64,000 nucleotides of DNA from Reticulitermes speratus (GCA_021186555.1 JAJKFL010000026.1:7008209-7072208), one strand, 5' to 3'; positions 20,394 to 31,453 are shown, numbered from the stretch's first letter. Notes: a model not told the origin generated them from the letters alone. Program-made: numbers and translations.

Positions 20394-21061
20394 GCATTCG
20401 AAAGTTCAACTTACATAAATTGTAAGCCTTCTGGCTCTCTTATCGAATATTTCGATATTTATTGGTAACACATTTGTTTTAGAATGTGCAAGCTTCTCGC
20501 AGTATATTCCTCATTACTATTAACATTGCGGCACGGCATCTGCACTTGCACATACACTGACACTTAACATTACTGTCTCTTTATCAAGTGACAAAATCGG
20601 GTACCAGTGTGTAAAGTCTGATCTTGCTACAGTTTTATATATTTCATTGTCAATTATGTTTCTATAATACTGTTTATCAACCTCCAGTTATTTTAAGTCA
20701 CATCTGCATCACACATGCTTACTTTAAACACCTAAAACACGTTATTTATTAACGTTCCCTTGTATTAACGGAGCATAGTCTTATGGAATTCAGTAAGGCT
20801 CACTCTACAGTTTACCCAGCTGCCGTTCAGTCCAACATGATTATCAGTTGCTACTTAAGCACCGCAATAAATTCCTAATTTTATAACAATACCTATTTTT
20901 AAACTACATTTCTGAACAGAAATGTGAAGTGTACATATACCTCGTACCAGGGGTTGGGGCATCTCTATGCGCGCAAGACAGAAAGAGAATGTGATGCAAA
21001 CAATGAAAGGAAGGGAACTATATATATGCGGGCAGTAAGAGTCCTGTGCTTGAAATTACAA
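20394..21061. other. No feature recognised
   Basis: AT-rich unique-looking sequence. No coding frame over 60 codons. Confidence 0.4.
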
Positions 21062-21063
21062 TA

Positions 21064-21663
21064 CAGGGTGATTCAGGAGGAGAGGTCAATATCGTGAGAG
21101 GGGACAGTATCTGTCATTGTGAGAAAGACAGTTCATATGAACACGTGTCTAATTCTGAATGATTACTGAGATAGAGCTGTTTGAATCTCCAGACCTAAAT
21201 CCGTTACATTTTTGCTTGTGGAGCTGGAAGAAGAGGGAAGTTTACAAAAGAAAAGTGGCTAAACCAGACGAACTGCTCGCTCGCATTTTGAATGCTGCCG
21301 CCTGAATAAAGAAACGTGAAGATCAACTCAGACGAAAAACACGCGATCTTCGCACACGAGTTTCAAAGTGCACTGAAGTTGACGGTGTGATTTTGGAACA
21401 TTTATTGTAAACTGTAAACAAAATTTCTCATTTATGTGTAACAAATTTATCATTTAAACGTTAAATTAAAATTAGAGTAAAATGAACAGTGCGTACTTTA
21501 TCTTTCTTTATTACCATTCACAATGCTTTGTATTTGTAGATTCAAACAGCGCTATCTCGGTAACCATTCAGAATTAGACACATGTTCATATGAACTTTTA
21601 TTTCTCACAAAGACCGATATTATCACCTCCACAAATATTGACCATTCCTCCTAAATCACCCTG
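21064..21663. mobile_element. Mariner-superfamily element, internally deleted, 600 bp
   Basis: TA dinucleotides at 21062-21063 and 21664-21665 flank the element. Terminal inverted repeats start CAGGGTGATT(C/T)AGGAGGA and run about 125 bp inward (to GCTGTTTGAATC on the left), near-identical between ends. The left repeat joins directly to a transposase C-terminus, so most of the transposase is deleted. It is non-autonomous. Long inverted repeats plus TA duplication place it in the Tc1/mariner superfamily. Confidence 0.9.
21189..21410 (+). pseudogene. Mariner-superfamily transposase C-terminus
   Basis: The frame reads SPDLNPLHFCLWSWKKREVY, then KPDELLARILNAAA, one in-frame stop, KKREDQLRRKTRDLRTRV and EVDGVILEHLL ending in a natural stop. 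SPDL-x-P-L-D-FFLWG is the family's third-catalytic-Asp region. Here the Asp position is His (codon CAT). The N-terminal DNA-binding region and the first two catalytic Asp residues are absent because of the internal deletion. This is the same element whose inverted repeats flank it. Confidence 0.85.
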
Positions 21664-21969
21664 TATAACGGTTAGAAGACCATTTGATCTACACAGAGCC
21701 AAGCAGCCAAGTGACCTGCTTCACCTCTCTGCACATCTTTCTGCCATATGAACTCGTCCGTCTGCGTGAATCCGACCCAAAAGAAGGAATATAATTTCAA
21801 AGGAAATGCCACGACTTGTGGCACAAAGCATATGTAATATGTGGCTTGTTTGTTGGCATAAAGCAAAATATATTGTGATCAAAAGACTTTAATGCGAAGC
21901 TAGTCCAATTTTGTGCTAAAACAAATATGACTGGAAACAAAGCACATAGACTCCCTTTTCTACCCGTGC

Positions 21970-22291
21970 ATGTAACTTTGAGGGGGCACGCGGTGGCGCA
22001 GTTGGTTGAGGCACTGCGCTACAAACCGGAACGTCGCGGGTTCGATTCCAGATGGTGTCACTGGAATTTTCACTGACATAATCGTTTCGGTCGCACTATG
22101 GCCCTGGGGTCGACTCAGCCTCTAACAGAAATGAGTACCGGGAATATTTCCTGGGGGGTAAAGGCGGCCGGTGCGTAGGGCCGACAACCTTACCACCTTC
22201 ATGTGCCGATTGTCTAGAAATCTGGGCGCCTGGAGCGCTAAGGGCCTGTACAGGCCTGTAATGGGATTGTTTTTCCTTATGTAACTTTGAG
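21970..22291 (+). repeat. SINE-A copy 5 with 13-bp TSD
   Basis: SINE-A (21983-22278) lies between perfect repeats ATGTAACTTTGAG (21970-21982 and 22279-22291). A box region and B box (GGGTTCGATTCC) are intact. The CATAATCGTTTCGGTCGCAC variant is shared with the nested copy at 4964, marking one subfamily. Confidence 0.92.
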
Positions 22292-23159
22292 AACGTTTCA
22301 CCAAAACCTCTCTAGCATGAGATATGATATTCTCACATTCTCACATTTCTCTTGTACGACGTCGAAACCTCATATATCATACCTGCGGCAACAGATTTGT
22401 GTCTACAATACACAAACACGAAAGTGTATAATTTTTTTTGAACAAAATAAGCATGGAGACGGTTAATTTGTCGCCCAGAGGGGGGAAGAGTTATTAATAC
22501 CCACAGTGTGTCGTTGGTCTGTTGATCTTCCTCGGCACGTGCTGACACGTGACACTAATATCCTCTGGGTAATGACCGCAGCAAGTCACAGCTTTAAGAC
22601 GGAGAGTCCCGTAAGGAAACATGTTCTTCATTACAGCCTGCTAGATATGCTGCGAGCTCAACTCCTCAAGTGTCCGAAGTAGGGACAAATGTCCGGCCCT
22701 TAACAACCCCCACGTCAAGAGTAAGCGGAAAATGACAAATGAGACCGCCATCTGTGTGACCTGCGTGATACGATAAGCATGTAGCTGGAACCTGCTTTGA
22801 TTTTGTACACACGTGTCCTGGTGAATCCTTGCCTACAAACTAACACATCAACAAGCTGCCTTACTCTATGGACCAGATTAGTGTTTTGAGAAGGTAATGG
22901 ATAATCAGCTATAGAAGAAATTCACCGAACTTTATGAAACTCCAATGTTCATTACAGTTTTCACAAAATCACACCACTAGTCCCTATCCTGAATCAGATA
23001 AATCTAGCCCACACTTTCCCAGCCTTAATATTACCCTTCCTTTTAGTCTAGTTACAAAGAAATCACAAAGCTAACAACAAGAGGTGGTGGGGGGGGGGGG
23101 GGTTCACTGCAGCAGATTCAATATGTGTTCTTCATTGTTGTTATATTCCTCATTCACGA
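22292..23159. other. No feature recognised; G-run at 23089
   Basis: No coding or mobile signal seen. A run of 14 or more G bases ends near 23102. Confidence 0.35.
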
Positions 23160-23472
23160 TAAAGGTAAAGGTAAAGCAATCCCATTACAGGCCTGGACAG
23201 TCTCTGAGATTTCCAGGAGGTTGAGGCTCCAAGGTTTTTAGACAATCGGCACATGAAGGTGGTAAGGTTCTCAGCCCTACGCACCGGCCACCTTTACCCC
23301 CGAGAGATATCCCTGGTACTCATTTCTGTTAGAGGCTGAGTCAACCCCAGGGCCATAGTGCGGCCGGAAGGTTTAAGTCAATGAAAAATCCCAAAGACCC
23401 CAACGTGAATCAAACCCGCGACCTTCCGGTTTGTAGCGCAGTGCCTCAACCAACTGCGCCACTGCGTGCCCC
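23160..23472 (-). repeat. SINE-A copy 6
   Basis: Minus-strand SINE-A with a tandem TTTACC tail (visible as AAAGGTAAAGGTAAAG on the plus strand), the full body, B box GGGTTTGATTCAC and GGGGGCACGCAGTGGCGCAG at the 5' end. No TSD was convincing. Confidence 0.88.
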
Positions 23473-24074
23473 CAGACAGCTGAAAGAGCCAGCAAAATTG
23501 TCAATGGTACAATCAAGGCAGATCTTTGGTAGGAATATACTTTAGAAATAAAAAGTGGACAGAAATTGGATGAAGACCGTGTGAAATGTTGGGCTGTGGT
23601 CCTGGCAACGTCAGATTTTGGAGTTTCAAATGCCACAGAACTCTTGTTGCTTTGTTTTAATAGTCGACTGGCTTTATTTAGTCAGCCTTTAATAGCGCAG
23701 CTGATGTTCCTTCTTACCCGAACCAGCCAAGCCGTTATCCTCACAAAGTTCACCTCCTCGCGACCTTCCATCTAGATTACAAAAGCAATACCCGTGTTAG
23801 TTCAGTTTGTCTCGACGCCTTCTTGTGCATCACCCGCAGTATCTCTGCTTAAGAATCCATTAAACTTGCTCATAAATTTGCATACAGACGACGGAACATT
23901 TTAATTCAAACAGGATGTAATTACACGGCTTGCTGTATAAAATAATAGCACGATAATTGCTAAAAATGTACGACATTACTTGTTTAAAAAAGTCGTAGCT
24001 GTAGTCACAAGACAAGGTATACCTTTTGGCAATGGCAGAGGCGACGCCATTCAAGGCGTTTACTGCCATGTATC

Positions 24075-24079
<5 letters not shown>
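23473..24079. other. No feature recognised
   Basis: A 69-codon plus-strand frame at 23566 has no recognisable motif. Confidence 0.35.
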
Positions 24080-24110
<31 letters not shown>

Positions 24111-24120
24111 AGAGAGAGAC
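24080..24120. repeat. (GA)n microsatellite
   Basis: About 20 GA units with one interruption (GAAGAG). Confidence 0.95.
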
Positions 24121-24170
24121 AGAAAGTGTTATATTTAATGACGCTGTCAATTTCTAAATTTATATAACGT

Positions 24171-24376
24171 GGATGAAGAGGCTACAGTGGGCTGACCACG
24201 CAGTACGGATGGATGATTCTGGTAACATCAGAAAAGTAATTGGAGGACGTTTCGGAGAAAGAATAACCCCTGGCAAAGCCTACAGGAAGATGGGAGCATG
24301 TTGTTAAGAGGGACGTCACAGAGTGGCGGCGAGGATCGCTTTTATTTACAGCCTGCAAAGATTAATGGAAATTTTA
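24171..24376 (+). pseudogene. LINE ORF2 3' end relic
   Basis: Frame 1 reads MKRLQWADHAVRMDDSGN, IRKVIGGRFGERITPGK, then a stop. Shifting frame at about 24290 continues RWEHVVKRDVTEWRRGS and LFTACKD. These are the conserved blocks at the C-terminus of many insect non-LTR retrotransposons (RLQWAGHV-RMDD, GKPRKRWED). One frameshift and no upstream reverse-transcriptase domain, so it is a truncated dead copy. The family differs from the LINE at 40386. Confidence 0.75.
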
Positions 24377-24431
24377 CAGAAACGTCCTGTGCGTTTCTGG
24401 TGGTACATAAGTTTAGATCCAGTCATAAAGG

Positions 24432-24718
24432 AACACTGAAAGGTAAAGGTAAATAAAGTTCACCCTAGAACAGGCCATGAAGGCCCAGAGAGAGAGGACA
24501 GGTATAGCTCTACCCTTTCTCTAACCTCGGCGCTAGATGGGGGTGGGTGGTCAACACCACGCCTCGGCCGCTTTACCCCGGAAAAAAGACCCGGTACTCA
24601 TTGTACAGGAGGATGGGCCGGTCTGGACGGGTGCGGAAAATCTTACTCCCACCGGCATTCGATCCCCAGACCGTCCAGCCCGTAGCGAGTCGCTATCCCA
24701 GCCCCGCAACACTGAAAG
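24432..24718 (-). repeat. SINE-B copy with TSD and A-box deletion
   Basis: SINE-B (24443-24707, minus) between perfect repeats AACACTGAAAG (24432-24442 and 24708-24718). The tail shows GGTAAAGGTAAA on the plus strand. The head reads GCTGGGATAG directly followed by CGACTCGCTACGGG, so 14 bases between two ATAG words (the A box) are missing. The B box GGGGATCGAATGCC is present. All open frames here are repeat-derived. Confidence 0.92.
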
Positions 24719-25409
24719 TTCGAATATAATATGGAAGGAAATTATGGAGCATACTAGCACAGAGGCTGTTGAAATTTCGACACATAACTTGTGGTTATCG
24801 CCATCATAATTGGTCACCCTGTACTTATTTCGCTGTAATCCTCTCTTCAACACAGCAGCTCCTAAGGCAAGGTCTGTAATTACAGTTTCACTGAATGCCC
24901 ACACTATCCCCTTGAAACGCGCTGCGAAGACCGCTACAGATCCAAGATACTAAAACTTGATAGTATAACAGTACGGTCTGAACGTTATTGCTATCTAGAG
25001 ACTGGCTATGAGTTTCTTCCAGTAGATGTTGCTACTGCATTTCCAAGATCCCAGTTTACATTTCACTGCTCTTCATTGCTGCAATTTTCTACACCATGTG
25101 TCAGTACTAGCAAGTCTGTCCCTTAACAGACAAATCTCGAACAGCGAGCTAGTCTCCAAATAAAGCTAGTACGATAATAATGCTAATAATAACGCCACAA
25201 TGTTGCCACCTTGCAGTACGTGTCAACAGTAAGCAATTTCCGCCTCAGTCCAAGGCTGCCTGCAAGACACGGCGTCAGTTTTTCAGTAGTCTCTTCAATG
25301 CCTCATCAGCAACTGTCAGGGTGTCCACCACACAATTAATTCTTTAAATCCTAATGGGTACTATATGTATTGTTAAGCACAACACTTAAACTTTCTCTGC
25401 TGTGTTAAC
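24719..25409. other. No feature recognised
   Basis: No element or gene seen. Confidence 0.35.
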
Positions 25410-25545
25410 ACAATGTGTTTGTGTATTTTGTATGGATCTCAGAAAGAAAAGCGATTATTGCCCCATACAGTATTAACTGATTTGTTTTTATAAACAAGAC
25501 GGATTGATTTTACTGCGCGGTACGAGCTGACTTTAAATAAAATTC
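25410..25545 (-). repeat. Family S single copy
   Basis: GTGTATTTTGTATGGATCTC, AGCGATTATTGCCCCATACA, CAGTATTAACTGATTTG and TTTTACTGCGCGGTACGAGC match the S unit once. It shows the dispersed, non-satellite form. Confidence 0.75.
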
Positions 25546-25563
25546 AGGTTAGTGTTAGTCTTT

Positions 25564-25740
25564 ACAGGCTGTGACATGGCTCAGGAGGTTCGCCGCCAAC
25601 CTCCCACCGCGGAGGACCGGGTTCGACCTCAGGTCTGTCCACGTGAGGTTTGTAGTGGACAAAGTAGCATCCGGACAGGTTTTTCTCTGACTATTTCGTG
25701 TTTCCCCTGTCAGTATCGTTCTACTCATACTCCATACTTT
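25564..25740 (+). repeat. SINE-E copy 2, decayed
   Basis: A degenerate tRNA head (GACATGGCTCAGGAGG, B box GGGTTCGACCTCAG), then GGTTTGTAGTGGACAAAGTA, ACAGGTTTTTCTCTG and TTTCCCCTGTCAG. The 92-codon frame through it is not a gene. Confidence 0.7.
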
Positions 25741-26065
25741 ACATATTGCTCTTCCCAGAAGGACAGAGGGAGAAGCCTGGAAACCATAAAAAACCAGTCA
25801 TCTTTTGGAAATCGGTGGAGCACTGCATAGAACAGTACTTTAACTTAGTCCTTAAAGGGTTAATATTTTAGAAGGAATAAGTATATTGCAAGCACATACC
25901 ATCCTTTGTACTGCAAGGATACTTAGGACAGGGCTATGATTCTGAGCACAAAAAAGAGTCTCTTACTGCAGTCTACTGTAATAGAGTGATGCTCAACCGC
26001 TATGCAAGCGAAGTGGCATTTTATTTAACGACGCTCTCCATAGCTAAGATCGTGTATTGTCTGTG

Positions 26066-26247
26066 ATATATGAAAGAGCACACAGGATTGATGGAATGAT
26101 GCTGAAAGGGGAAAACAAAGTACTCGGAGAGAACTCTGCCAGTGCCACTTCATCCTCTACATAAATCCTGCATAGACTGACCGTGGATCGAAACTGGGCC
26201 ACTCAGTGATATGCAGAAGACTAATTCTGAAACATAACACGGCCCTA
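26066..26247 (-). repeat. SINE-E copy 3, decayed
   Basis: On the plus strand GGGGAAAACAAAGTACTCGG, CTGCCAGTGCCACTTCATCC and GACCGTGGATCGAAACTGGG represent the reverse of the E body and B box. Many substitutions and small indels. Confidence 0.65.
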
Positions 26248-26296
26248 TATATATGAGGGAATAGGATTAAATGCTGGTGTATATAAAGACTTGCTG

Positions 26297-27289
26297 GTGC
26301 TGTGGTATATGACGTGCTGTGGTATATGACGTGCTGTGGTATATGACGTGCTGTGGTATATGACGTGCTGTGGTATATGACGTGCTGTGGTATATGACGT
26401 GCTGTGGTATATGACGTGCTGTGGTCTATGACGTGCTGTGATCTATGACGTGCTGTGGTATATGACGTGCTGTGGTATATGACGTGCTGTGGTATATGAC
26501 GTGCTGTGGTATATGACGTGCTGTGGTATATGACGTGCTGTGGTATATGACGTGCTGTGGTATATGACGTGCTGTGGTATATGACGTGCTGTGGTATATG
26601 ACGTGCTGTGGTATATGACGTGCTGTGGTCTATGACGTGCTGTGGTATATGACGTGCTGTGTTGTGGTCTATGAAGTGCTGTGGTTATGGGATAGTGCTG
26701 TGGTATATGACGTGCTGTGGTATATGACGTGCTGTGGTCTATGACGTGCTGTGGTATATGACGTGCTGTGGTCTATGACGTGCTGTGGTCTATGATCTGG
26801 TTGCTGTGGTATATGACGTGCTGTGGTCTATGACGTGCTGTGGTATATGACGTGCTGTGGTATATGACGTGCTGTGCTGTGGTCTATGAAGTGCTGTGGT
26901 ATATGACGTGCTGTGGTCTATGACGTGCTGTGGTATATGACGTGCTGTGGTATATACGTGCTGTGGTCTATGACGTGCTGTGGTATATGACGTGCTGTGG
27001 TGTATATGACGTGCTGTGTTGTGGTCTATGAAGTGCTGTGGTCTATGAAGTGCTGTGGTATATGACGTGCTGTGGTATATGACGTGCTGTGGTATATGAC
27101 GTGCTGTGGTATATGACGTGCTGTGGTCTATGACGTGTTGTGGTATATGACGTGCTGTGGTATATGACGTGCTGTGGTATATGACGTGCTGTGGTATATG
27201 ACGTGCTGTGGTCTATGACGTGCTGTGGTATATGACGTGCTGTGGTATATGACGTGCTGTGGTCTATGACGTGCTGTGGTATATGACGC
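26297..27289. repeat. 17-bp minisatellite (GTGCTGTGGTATATGAC)
   Basis: About 58 tandem copies of a 17-bp unit over 1 kb. A TCTATGAC variant is interspersed, and small slippage duplications (GTGCTGTGTTGTGG, GCTGTGCTGTGG) recur at 26660, 26870 and 27015, suggesting block duplication of about 170-370 bp. The minus-strand 61-codon frame is an accident of the repeat. Confidence 0.95.
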
Positions 27290-28090
27290 CGCGTAGTAAT
27301 GATTTGCCTTCATTTTCTGCCACGAAAAATGGGGGCATGTTCCTTGTAATTCGCTGAATTTATGCCAAACTACATGGCAACTAATTTGAGAACAGAATAA
27401 ATATTCCTCGTCTATAAGTGGTTATTCGCTGTTTTATACAAATACACAAAAAATGGCGGTATGTAATCTGCGTTTCTATTAACGTGATAATTTATAACGC
27501 TTCTGTTTGTAAGCCTATATATATATATGTATATGTCAATTGTAAACGCAGTAATCGGTAGCAAATCCTATTAAGTTCTCACAGAGATTTACAGTGTTTC
27601 AATGCCACGTTTAAGCCCGAGAGGCTTTCATATTTAGCTGGATGTGCAAATAATCGTCTTATAACTACATACAGAATGCGGAGTGGGCAAATTCCTTCCG
27701 CTGTTTACAGCATTTTTATGTGTTTCGAGCAGAATAAATTCGGCCAGATCATGCGTGGTAATGCAGCTAATGAGAAGAACTGAATGAATTTAACTAGCGT
27801 GGAAATATTTGAAGTATTCTTTAATAATGAATATTTACATTTTTTACAGTCCGGATTTCAACAATTCTAAATATTCGGAACTAAAGTCAGTTCTGTTCAA
27901 TCCCCTTGTACTTTTTAAATAACTTCGCACAACCTGGTGTATCTACAGCTACTATTATTCACTCCCACATTAACAAATGTTAACCCTGTTACACGGTTCC
28001 TTACAACTTTCTACCACTCAATTATTACGTAAACAATGTAACCAATTACAGGCCTACATAGTCCTTCAGTGTTAGTTGGAGTGCTCTGAA
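27290..28090. other. No feature recognised
   Basis: A short TA-rich run at 27516-27534. No gene or mobile element seen. Confidence 0.35.
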
Positions 28091-28339
28091 CCGATCCCAG
28101 TGGCCGGGCGGTCTAAGGCGTGGGTCTGCGGCCGCTCGCTTTTTGGGACTGCGGGTTCGATTGCCGCCGTGGGCATGGATGTCTGTCTCTTGTGAGTGTT
28201 GTGTGTTGTCAGGTAGAGGTCTCTGTAACGGGCCGATCCCTAGTCCAGAGGAGTCCTACCGAGTGTGTGTCCTTAAGTGTGATGACATGCAACAATAATC
28301 CTCTACACCTACGAGTAGGTAGAAGAGGTCAGAGTAACA

Positions 28340-28371
<32 letters not shown>

Positions 28372-28384
28372 AGAGAAAGAAGGA
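28091..28384 (+). repeat. SINE-D copy 6, variant 3' end with AAAG tail
   Basis: The head and the GTCAGGTAGAGGTCTCTG block match SINE-D, but after GAGTGTGTGTCCTTAAGTGT the usual two hairpins are replaced by CTCTACACCTACGAGTAGGT and AGAAGAGGTCAGAGTAACAA. It ends in about ten AAAG units (28339-28384) instead of poly-A. The 92-codon frame is repeat-derived. Confidence 0.82.
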
Positions 28385-29080
28385 AGGAGGTGTACTGAGA
28401 CAGACGGTATGTATTATAGCCCCAAATAAAGGTACTGTACCAGCCCCTGATAACACATCATTATGAGCATTAGTTGGCGGGAGCAAACCGAAGTACTTGC
28501 AGAATCCTCTGTTCTAACGGAATTTCGTCCACAACAAACGACACACGAATTAATGTGGCATGTAACATGGGCCTCCGTGGGAGTGGACGGCGGGGAAATG
28601 CCTGAAATATGGCACTGATTATATAGCCTTTCTTTTCAAGCATGGTGAAATGGACAGGGAAAGTAACACACGTTATAAATATGGGAAATACAAAGTTTAT
28701 GTCACGATTCCTCTATGAAAGGAGACATTTTGGAGTTTTAGGAGTGGACCCAAAAATAATACTGAAATGTAACTCAAAGAAATGGGATATAAGGGTGTGG
28801 ACTGGATTCTTAAGTAAATAAATAAATATATATATAAATAAAACACTTTATTAGTTTAACGTGGTCTGGATTCTTGTGGCTTAGTATAGGAACAAGTGCC
28901 AAGTTCTTTTAAACGCGGCAATGAGTACCGAAGTTACGTAAAAGCGAGATGACGGGATTAACGACAGTTAGGTTCTCAGAAAGGGCTGTGCTTTATATAG
29001 CTTGCTTGTTACTTAAATAGTTCTGTATTGCTTAACAAGCCAAAATAATTTTAAATGCTCCATAACTGTGCATCGAGCAA
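28385..29080. other. No feature recognised
   Basis: A short run of TAAATAAATAAATATATATA at 28812. No coding signal. Confidence 0.35.
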
Positions 29081-29218
29081 TAAGGTATGCTATTAAAAGC
29101 AACAAATGTATACAAGTGTATTATAGACACTGCATACGTCGTACATGTGGAGTGGTCGAAAGTATGCAGTGTGAATAATGCACTTGTGTGCTTTTGTTGC
29201 TTTTAATAGCATACCTTA
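29081..29218. mobile_element. Foldback element, 138 bp
   Basis: The left arm TAAGGTATGCTATTAAAAGC continuing to GACACTGCATAC is inverted at the right end, GTATGCAGTGTGAATA to GCTTTTAATAGCATACCTTA. Arms are about 56 bp, loop about 25 bp. A 2-3 bp TA/TTA flank is possible but not decisive. Nothing is encoded; MITE or foldback type. Confidence 0.75.
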
Positions 29219-29611
29219 AAACAAAGCAACTTTCTGCTTCTATGGAATCAAAATTCATCAGAACCCGATAAGACTGAACTAATCTGACGGGCCCAACTCA
29301 TTAGGCTTCCTCCGCCTGTTTAGCTGAGGACAATGCAAAAGGCGGCGATGGCCAACAAAAGCAATACAAATAATAATAATTAAAATAACATTGGGAATAT
29401 AGGGAATATAAAGTGTAAAATGTTATTATGAATGTATACCTTTACCCTAACAGAAGGTTTATTAAGGTAGCTGAAGGAAGAGCGGCGAGATAATCTGCAC
29501 ATGTTCTCCGAAATGCATATATAATTTTTGTGTGGAAACCCTTAAGAATCGACCAACTGAAAAATCAAGGAAAAGGTAGATTTTATAATGTATGTTTCAT
29601 GGTTCGGATAT
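29219..29611. other. No feature recognised
   Basis: No element or gene seen. Confidence 0.35.
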
Positions 29612-30245
29612 TGATGGAACAGACTGATGGAAGCGACTGATGGAAGAGGCAAATGGAAGAGACTGATGGAAGTGACTGTTGGAAGAGACTGACGGAAGCG
29701 ACTGATGGAAGAGACTGATGGGATCGACTGATGGAAGAGACTGATGGAAGTGACTGTTGAAAGAGACTGACGGAAGCGACTGATGGAAGAGACTGATAGA
29801 ATCGACTGATGGAAGAAACTGATGAGAAGCGACTGAAGGAATGAGACTGATGCAAGAGACTGATGGAAGTGACTGTTGGAAGAGACTGATGGAAGAGACT
29901 GATGGAAGTGACTGCTGGAAGAGACTGACGGAAGCGACTGATGGAAGAGACTTATGGAATTGACTGCTGGAAGAGACTGACGGAAGCGACTGATGGAAGA
30001 GACTTATGGAATTGACTGATGGAAGAGGCTGATGGATAGTAAACTGATGGAAGAGACTTATGGAATTGACTGATGGAAGCGACTGTTGGAAGAGACTGAC
30101 GGAAGCGACTGATGGAAGAGACTTATGGAATTGACTGATGGAAGAGGCTGATGGAAGAGACTTATGGAATTGACTGATGGAAGAGACTTACGGAATTGAC
30201 TAATGGAAGAGACTGATGGAAGCGACTGTTGGAAGAGACTGATAG
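29612..30245. repeat. 13-bp minisatellite (GACTGATGGAAGA) with higher-order units
   Basis: About 48 copies of a 13-bp unit with variants GACTGTTGGAAGA, GACTGACGGAAGC and GACTTATGGAATT. The variants recur in a fixed order (for example GAAGT, CTGTT, CTGACGGAAGC), so longer blocks of 4-6 units were copied together. The minus-strand 90-codon serine-rich frame (SLPSVSSI repeats) is produced by the repeat. Confidence 0.93.
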
Positions 30246-30984
30246 AACGTGTGCAGTGACAATATTTTTGGCTTCAGTGGTGTTGAACATCAGAGGACAG
30301 TAAACTTATTGCAATAGTGGGCCACGCATGCCCTCTGGGTCGGCCGTCCGTTGTTTGTTGGCAGGAGACGCCCCGCTTCTCCACTACACGCATTCAACCT
30401 TCGTACTCAAAATCTGATTACTGTCGCCAGTAAATTTTCCATATTTTGCCGCCGGTGATTGTAGACGCGTGAGACGGTACATACAAAGCAAGTCTAACGA
30501 AGGCTCTGAACGAACAACACGCAAACAATTTTTTTCTTGCAGTACACGCAAGGAAATGCGACAAGTAGACACGTTGTTACATCCAAGAAAATTTGAGTCT
30601 TTATCAAAATCACTGTGAATAACTGAAATTTTGCACCTATCTTAAACTGTGGCTCCGACCTTAATAATTTTCTTATTTTCCGTGCATTAGAAAATGATTA
30701 CTGAATAGTTACAGTGTGTGCAATGCGACACTCAACGGCCTGCATTCATATATTTAAACTGAAGAAATGCAATAAAGGACTGAATCCAAATTTTATACTG
30801 TATTTCAAATTTATATGTTCACACCGTACACACGTTCGTTACTAATAATTTTAATTCTTCAAGTTTAACTAATAATCATACTGCATATATATTGTACTTC
30901 CTACTTTGTTTTACACATGCGCGAGCAACATTTTATAATAACGATACATACAAATGTTTTATACGTCTCTTGTATCTGTTTTCT
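30246..30984. other. No feature recognised
   Basis: No element or gene seen. Confidence 0.35.
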
Positions 30985-31020
30985 TCCTGATGATGGCCCA
31001 GAAAGATCCGAAACATATAA
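30985..31020 (+). other. Hammerhead-like motif HH-6
   Basis: TC-CTGATGA, extra T, GG...CC as a weak stem II (GGCCCAGAAAGATCC), GAAAC, ATATAAC. Both core boxes are intact, but stem III and the trailing GG are lost. Confidence 0.45.
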
Positions 31021-31205
31021 CAGATAATAATAATATGTAATGGTAATATATACAAAGTGACTTCATGCGCATTTTGTTAGACTCCTTACTAATATGGTAT
31101 CGATATTTCTTGTGAAAATTCCGCAAGCATTTCTCATTACAATTACAGGTGTATAAAGAAGCTTATCACTTACAAATTGAACCAATTCTTGAATATCAAA
31201 GCACT

Positions 31206-31244
31206 CCTACGTGTTTTGACTACAGTCCATAGCCATCTTCAGGG
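31206..31244 (-). other. Hammerhead-like motif HH-7
   Basis: Minus strand: CC-CTGAAGA, T, GGCTATGGACTGTAGTC as stem II region, AAAAC in place of GAAAC, ACGT, A, GG. Core mutated at G12. Confidence 0.4.
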
Positions 31245-31363
31245 AGTATCAATACTTAAAGTGTACACAGCGTTATTATGCAGCTGTATAATAAAGCTGT
31301 ATAAGTCTTTGAGTATTTGTATTATTAAGCATTTAAATTATTACAGAGCTGTATAATAACTCA

Positions 31364-31402
31364 TTGAAGATGGCTATGGATAGAGCCGAAACATATAGGA
31401 GT
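31364..31402 (+). other. Hammerhead-like motif HH-8
   Basis: TTGAAGA (C3 mutated to T), T, stem II GGCT/AGCC enclosing ATGGATAG, GAAAC, ATATA, GG. Confidence 0.42.
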
Positions 31403-31453
31403 GCGTCTGTATTCAAGAATTGGTGCAATGTGTTGGTGATAAACTTGTTTATG

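Larger units (their letters stand above)
31150..31453. mobile_element. Inverted-arm element P3, two hammerhead-like motifs
   Basis: The left arm (31150-31244, including CCAATTCTTGAATA and GCACTCCTACGTGTTTTGAC) is inverted at the right (31364-31453, CATATAGGAGTGCG, TATTCAAGAATTGG, GATAAACTTG). Each arm contains one hammerhead-like motif facing outward (minus strand at 31206, plus strand at 31364). The loop of about 120 bp holds two copies of AGCTGTATAATAA. No TSD was found. Confidence 0.65.

Noticed and set aside
29583-29855. Serine-rich repeat protein on the minus strand
   Set aside because: Frame follows the 13-bp minisatellite only, with no unique flank that codes.
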